DNA of 64,000 nt from an uncultured Bizionia sp. GTDB taxonomy: Bacteria; Bacteroidota; Bacteroidia; Flavobacteriales; Flavobacteriaceae. Made by a program: the position numbers and the translations under genes. The notes under the pieces are model-generated. The model was not told where the DNA came from. It did no database searches and saw only the letters and a program-made list of their open reading frames with translations. The DNA lies in assembly GCA_947496215.1 (NCBI GenBank), contig CANMCF010000002.1, forward strand, positions 434,001 to 498,000. Reading direction: 5' to 3'. Numbering within the stretch: position 1 is the first letter of the stretch; each line of letters begins with the position of its first letter. This document shows, piece by piece, positions 61,301 through 64,000 of the stretch.

Positions 61301-64000
61301 TCCTGAATCTCATTGGTCGGATCGTTGTCGTTATTTGAAGGAATAATGATTGACAGGTCGAAGTCGTTTCCATTTGGAGTCACGGTCACGGATCCATCAG
61401 AGGATTCCACGGTTTGTATCTCGTTGGTTGGATCGATGTCGAGGTCGTTGGCTATGTGTGTGTCCAAATTGTTTTGAACGGTTGTCACTTCAGCACTTTC
61501 ATCCAAGGAGGATAGGTCTGTGGTGATCGTTCCTCCTGCATCCGTAGTTTCCAGATCCGTTCCGTTTAGGACTACACTCGTGTTCAATTCGTTTGTGGGG
61601 TCGTTGTCGTTGTTTGCTGGTATTGTGATACTAAGGTCGAAGTCGTTTCCATTTGGAGTCACGGTCACGGATCCATCAGAGGATTCCACGGTTTGTATTT
61701 CGTTGGTTGGATCATCATCATTGTCGGCAACAGAAATGGTTCCACCTCCATTGGACAATGTTACATTGGTTCCAGATTGAGCCAAGGTTTGGATTTCATT
61801 TGTTGGATCATTGTCATTGTTTATTGGTGTAGTAATACTCAAATCATAATCATTCCCATTGGGTGTAATGGTTACCGAGCCATCGGCAGAAACAATAGTT
61901 TGAATTTCATTGGTTGGATCGTTGTCGTTGTCGGCTATTGAAAATGTCGTGTCATTGCCATCTTCATCCGAATAAGTAATGGTTGAATCACCATTGTCGA
62001 CAATGCTTGTTAAGGTTTCTATGTTGTTGATATTTAGTGTTGTATTGTTTCCGGATTCATCCGTGTAGGTAATCGTGCCATCGTTGTTGTCGGTAAGTGA
62101 TGTCAACGTTTCAAGATTTTTAACAATGTTGGTAAGGTTCAATTGTGTCGTATTCCCGCCTTCATCGATATAATCAATATTGATGTCGTCCGTATTCAAA
62201 GCGATGGATGTAAGCGTTTCAGCATTGGAAATGTCCAGAGTTGTAATATTTCCGTCTTCATCCGTATATGTAAATGTTCCATCGTTATTGTCGACCAAAG
62301 AAGTTAAGGCTTCCAAATTGGCAATTATGTTTGTTAGGTTCAATTGGATGGTGTTTCCATTTTCATCCATATAATCAATGTTTTCATTGTCGTTATTCAA
62401 TGCTATGCTTGTCAATGTTTCAAGATTGGAAACATCTATGGTGACCGGTGCTCCATCATTGTTGTCGAATGTAAACGTTCCATTTGGGTTTGCGATCAAT
62501 GTTGCTTTGTTCACAGTATCTATGGAACCATCAGGTTTGTTTAAACTGAAGGAGCCATCTCCATTGTCAATTAGGGAAATGTTGTCTACATATGATTTAG
62601 GAGTAGCATCTGTAGGACCGATGGGGTTACCTAATCCTGTTACGGTATTACCACTCATATCCAAGTTGCCAACCATCGTGTCACCTGTAACATTTACATA
62701 TCGAGGGTCGTAAAGGTTGGTGTTAAAGGGGTCGACGGCAATCCAAGTCATTGTATCAGCGTCATAGATGTAGGTTGCTCCAACTTGGGTAGGGTCTGAT
62801 GCATCACTATTCACAACATAAATGTCTCCTTCGTGAGGAACTCCTCCAATTTCTATGGAGCTAATGTCGTCTACATCTGTTGTTGGGCCGGTATATACAT
62901 TTCCTACGGGAATGTTTACATTGCCATCTGCATCTGGATGAGACAAATTAACGGTAGCAACGCGTGTTCCATATACCCATTGTGTTCCATTCCAGTAGAT
63001 TTCATCATTTGTGTTGGTGCCATTTGCAAACATAGGCAGTGTGATTTGTCCTGTCAGGTCGACTACATTTCCAGCGGTTTCAGGATTGGAAAGTGTTAAT
63101 TCTGTTCCATTCAAAAAGAGATCTTGAAGTTCGTTTGTCGAGTCGTTGTCGTTATCTATTACAGAAATGGTTACAGGGACGCCATCTTCATTAATGTAGG
63201 TAAAGGTTAGATCTCCATTGTCGACCAAGGTAGTCAAGGTTTCCAAGTTCGCTACATTGATTTGTGTCGTGTTCCCATTTTCATCTGTGTAGGTCAAAGT
63301 ACCATCGTTGTTGTCTGTAAGCAATGTCAATGTTTCTAAATTGGAAACTATTGCAGATAGATCTAGCTGTGTGACATTTCCATTTTCATCCGTGTAATCG
63401 ATGTTCGTATTGTCGGGAGCTATGGCAATTGCTGTTAATGTTTCCAAATTCGAAACATCTAGAATGGTAGAGTTTCCATCTTCGGCAGTATAGCTAAAAG
63501 TTCCATCATTGTTGTCAATCAAGGTGGTCAATGTTTCCAAGTTGGCAATAACGGTTGAAAGGTCCAATTGAGAGACGTTTCCGTTTTCGTCCGTGTAATC
63601 GATGTTGGTGTCATCTGGATTCAAGACAATGCTCGTTATGGTTTCGGTACTATTCGTATCTATGGTGGTTGTCGTGCCATTTTCTGATTCATAAGTAAAC
63701 GTTCCATCAGCATTGTCTATCAGGGTTGTTACCGTTTCTAGTGCAGAAATGTCTATGTTCAATGGAGATCCATTACCATTGTCGAAAGTTAGCGTGCCAT
63801 CTCCATTGTCTGTTAAAGCGGCCTTGTTGATTATCGTCACGGAGCCATCTTCTGCTGAATAACTTATTGTTCCATCGTTGTTGTCAATGAGCGAGGTAAC
63901 TGTTTCATTGTCCATGACATTTGTACAAAGGCTGTTCCAAGCATTGTTGTTGAATTGGAATAGGCAATTTTCGTCTGTATTGTATATTAAAGCGCCATTG
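58348..64000 (-). CDS. Giant repetitive surface protein, N-terminus outside window
   Basis: The frame is open through the right edge of the window, so the ATG at 63915 is internal and the protein exceeds 1880 residues. It is almost wholly repeats: units like LETLTSLVDNNDGTFTYTDE and SIALNxDxxNIDYxDExGN in the upstream half, and NDNDPTNEIQ/VESTDGSVxVTxNGNDYDLSI/GNISLSxGSTLTLNV units downstream. Two copies of a fibre-like block contain LPMFANGTNTNDEIYWNG, VNIPVGNVYTGPTT and GDTMVGNLDMSGNTVTGLG followed by KSYVD, phrasing seen in phage tail fibres. The last 110 residues form a distinct beta domain (TRLNIGRYQVVLTPAMPDPN, GDNDNGGSDRALRDFEFMFT). It has no T9SS tail; the partner gene carries one. 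Probable adhesin. Confidence 0.85.
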   Translation of the reverse strand, partial: NGALIYNTDENCLFQFNNNAWNSLCTNVMDNETVTSLIDNNDGTISYSAEDGSVTIINKAALTDNGDGTLTFDNGNGSPLNIDISALETVTTLIDNADGTFTYESENGTTTTIDTNSTETITSIVLNPDDTNIDYTDENGNVSQLDLSTVIANLETLTTLIDNNDGTFSYTAEDGNSTILDVSNLETLTAIAIAPDNTNIDYTDENGNVTQLDLSAIVSNLETLTLLTDNNDGTLTYTDENGNTTQINVANLETLTTLVDNGDLTFTYINEDGVPVTISVIDNDNDSTNELQDLFLNGTELTLSNPETAGNVVDLTGQITLPMFANGTNTNDEIYWNGTQWVYGTRVATVNLSHPDADGNVNIPVGNVYTGPTTDVDDISSIEIGGVPHEGDIYVVNSDASDPTQVGATYIYDADTMTWIAVDPFNTNLYDPRYVNVTGDTMVGNLDMSGNTVTGLGNPIGPTDATPKSYVDNISLIDNGDGSFSLNKPDGSIDTVNKATLIANPNGTFTFDNNDGAPVTIDVSNLETLTSIALNNDNENIDYMDENGNTIQLNLTNIIANLEALTSLVDNNDGTFTYTDEDGNITTLDISNAETLTSIALNTDDINIDYIDEGGNTTQLNLTNIVKNLETLTSLTDNNDGTITYTDESGNNTTLNINNIETLTSIVDNGDSTITYSDEDGNDTTFSIADNDNDPTNEIQTIVSADGSVTITPNGNDYDLSITTPINNDNDPTNEIQTLAQSGTNVTLSNGGGTISVADNDDDPTNEIQTVESSDGSVTVTPNGNDFDLSITIPANNDNDPTNELNTSVVLNGTDLETTDAGGTITTDLSSLDESAEVTTVQNNLDTHIANDLDIDPTNEIQTVESSDGSVTVTPNGNDFDLSIIIPSNNDNDPTNEIQDISTDTTAGNISLSNGSTLTLNVDDADSDSTNELQTISQIGNDVTLSNGGGTISVSDNDNDSSNEIQTVESTDGSINVTQNGNDYDLSITIPTNNDNDPTNEIQDISTDTSAGNISLSGGSTLTLNVDDADASPLNEIQKVESTNGSVNITQNGNDYDLSVTIPLNNDNDSTNEIQDISTDATAGNISLSNGSSLTLNVNDADADPTNEIQTLSQSGNDITLSNGGGTISVSDNDNDATNEIQTIASVDGSVIVTPSGNNYDLSITTPTNNDNDPTNEITTVTDNLDGTSTILDVNGGTVTVDNDGVDNVDDADNDITNELQNIALNGTELSLSTPATAGNLVDLTGQITLPMFADGSNTNDEIYWDGTQWVYGTRVATVNLVAPDPDGNVNIPIGNVYTGPTTITGDIGPIEVGGSPQEGDIYVVNSSASDPSQVGATYIYDSDTMTWIAIDPFNAALYDPRYVNVTGDTMVGNLIMSGNTVTGLASPINATDAASKSYVDSMSLIDNGNGTFTLNKPDGTLDTINKANLTDNGDGTYTFDNNDGSPVTISVSALETVTSITDNGNLTITYLNESGNPTTFSVADNDNDPANEIQSITSTDGTVTVSPTGNDYDLSIAIPTNNDNDATNEIQTLSQTGNDVILSNGGGMISVADNDNDSANEIQVITSTDNSVGITQNGNDYDLSITIPANNDNDPTNEIQDISTDATAGNISLSSGSTLTLNVNDADADSSNEIQTVESTDGTVNVTANGNDYDLSIVIPANNDNDPTNEIQDISTDATAGNISLSSGSTLTLNVNDADSDITNEIQTVESTDGTVTVTQNGNDFDLSVSAETVTTLTQNTSTGVISYSNETPAIQTANVVSTDADNDISVGTDGGAYYASPVKAMGKVNANGTTNKAPFNATVTRLNIGRYQVVLTPAMPDPNYIIQLTIRDSNGAGNDDYDVSYTSQTTNGFVVEVGDNDNGGSDRALRDFEFMFTVLNY
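59725..60335 (-). repeat. Second copy of the fibre-like block in the giant protein
   Basis: About 200 residues from LNGTELSLSTPATAGN to IDNGNGTFTLNKPDGT, very similar to the block at about 62500-63115 (shared DLTGQITLPMFA, YDPRYVNVTGDTMVGNL, SLIDNG). Boundaries are approximate. Confidence 0.85.
62500..63115 (-). repeat. First copy of the fibre-like block in the giant protein
   Basis: About 200 residues from LNGTELTLSNPETAGN to IDNGDGSFSLNKPDGS. Includes DEIYWNGTQWVYGTRVATV and DMSGNTVTGLGNPIGPTDA. Its partner lies about 2.8 kb away in the same frame. Confidence 0.85.

Noticed and set aside
61520..63099. Several plus-strand frames of 60-110 codons opposite the giant protein gene.
   Set aside because: They are antisense shadows created by the repeats and the stop-poor opposite frame; no start signals or family resemblance.
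58348..63900. Dense short direct repeats that could be taken for a CRISPR array or satellite DNA.
   Set aside because: Repeats stay in one long open frame, vary at third positions and encode conserved protein units; no uniform repeat-spacer pattern.
58348..64000. A prophage, because of the tail-fibre-like blocks.
   Set aside because: No integrase, terminase, capsid, tail or lysis gene is seen, and the linked genes carry export signals and a T9SS tail.
1..64000. tRNA, rRNA, riboswitch or insertion-sequence features.
   Set aside because: No intergenic stretch showed a convincing cloverleaf, rRNA-like sequence, known riboswitch core or transposase, and gaps are mostly too short.

Overview
The window is chromosomal DNA of low G+C from a member of the Bacteroidota, most likely a marine Flavobacteriaceae. 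Supporting evidence: AT-rich intergenic DNA; many TAnnTTTG-type -7 promoter elements (the Bacteroidota sigma-A form); a type IX secretion system (T9SS) plug protein; secreted proteins ending in T9SS type A or type B sorting tails; a Na+-pumping NADH dehydrogenase (Nqr); and a propeller-type sensor kinase with a LytTR regulator. No rRNA, tRNA, CRISPR array, transposase or prophage was recognised. The genus cannot be decided from the sequence.

Layout. 1-7.3 kb: the 3' part of a TrkH K+ transporter, a secreted hypothetical protein, a membrane-anchored AraC regulator, two adjacent small membrane-protein genes that are both broken, then aspartate-type aminotransferase, fatty acid desaturase and rsmG. 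7.4-15.8 kb: a large secreted alpha/beta-hydrolase-like protein, P5C dehydrogenase (pruA), an NRDE protein overlapping a possible permuted-papain-like protein, apaG, and a T9SS plug-like protein. 15.9-22.0 kb: the complete nqrABCDEF operon. 22.3-31.5 kb: two large secreted zinc metalloproteases of different families sharing one C-terminal module, followed by a small T9SS-sorted beta-sandwich protein. 31.5-33.9 kb: a DUF4846 protein, a small conserved protein and apbE, the flavin transferase that matures NqrB and NqrC. 33.9-37.6 kb: sensor kinase plus LytTR regulator. 37.7-48.1 kb: a frameshifted secreted gene, a 1506-aa beta-helix protein, an 882-aa FG-GAP/beta-helix protein, a stand-alone class I terpene synthase, and a protein with seven 57-residue repeats. 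48.1-56.6 kb: small secreted proteins, a methyltransferase, a GldL-like peptide, map, a HAD-like protein, gpmI, an ankyrin protein, an M48 protease, an M15 peptidase and acetyltransferases. 56.6-64 kb: a minus-strand set of a type-B-sorted protein, a 212-aa secreted protein and a giant repeat protein running off the right edge.

How the parts fit. Nqr generates a sodium gradient and ApbE flavinylates it. Secreted and surface proteins dominate the rest, presumably exported by the T9SS. Four of them (at 7.4, 22.4, 26.4 and 38.2 kb) end in the same roughly 260-residue module with two dockerin-like calcium-loop motifs. The most unexpected single gene is the terpene synthase at 45.5 kb, which carries the full set of class I motifs and has no obvious pathway partners nearby.
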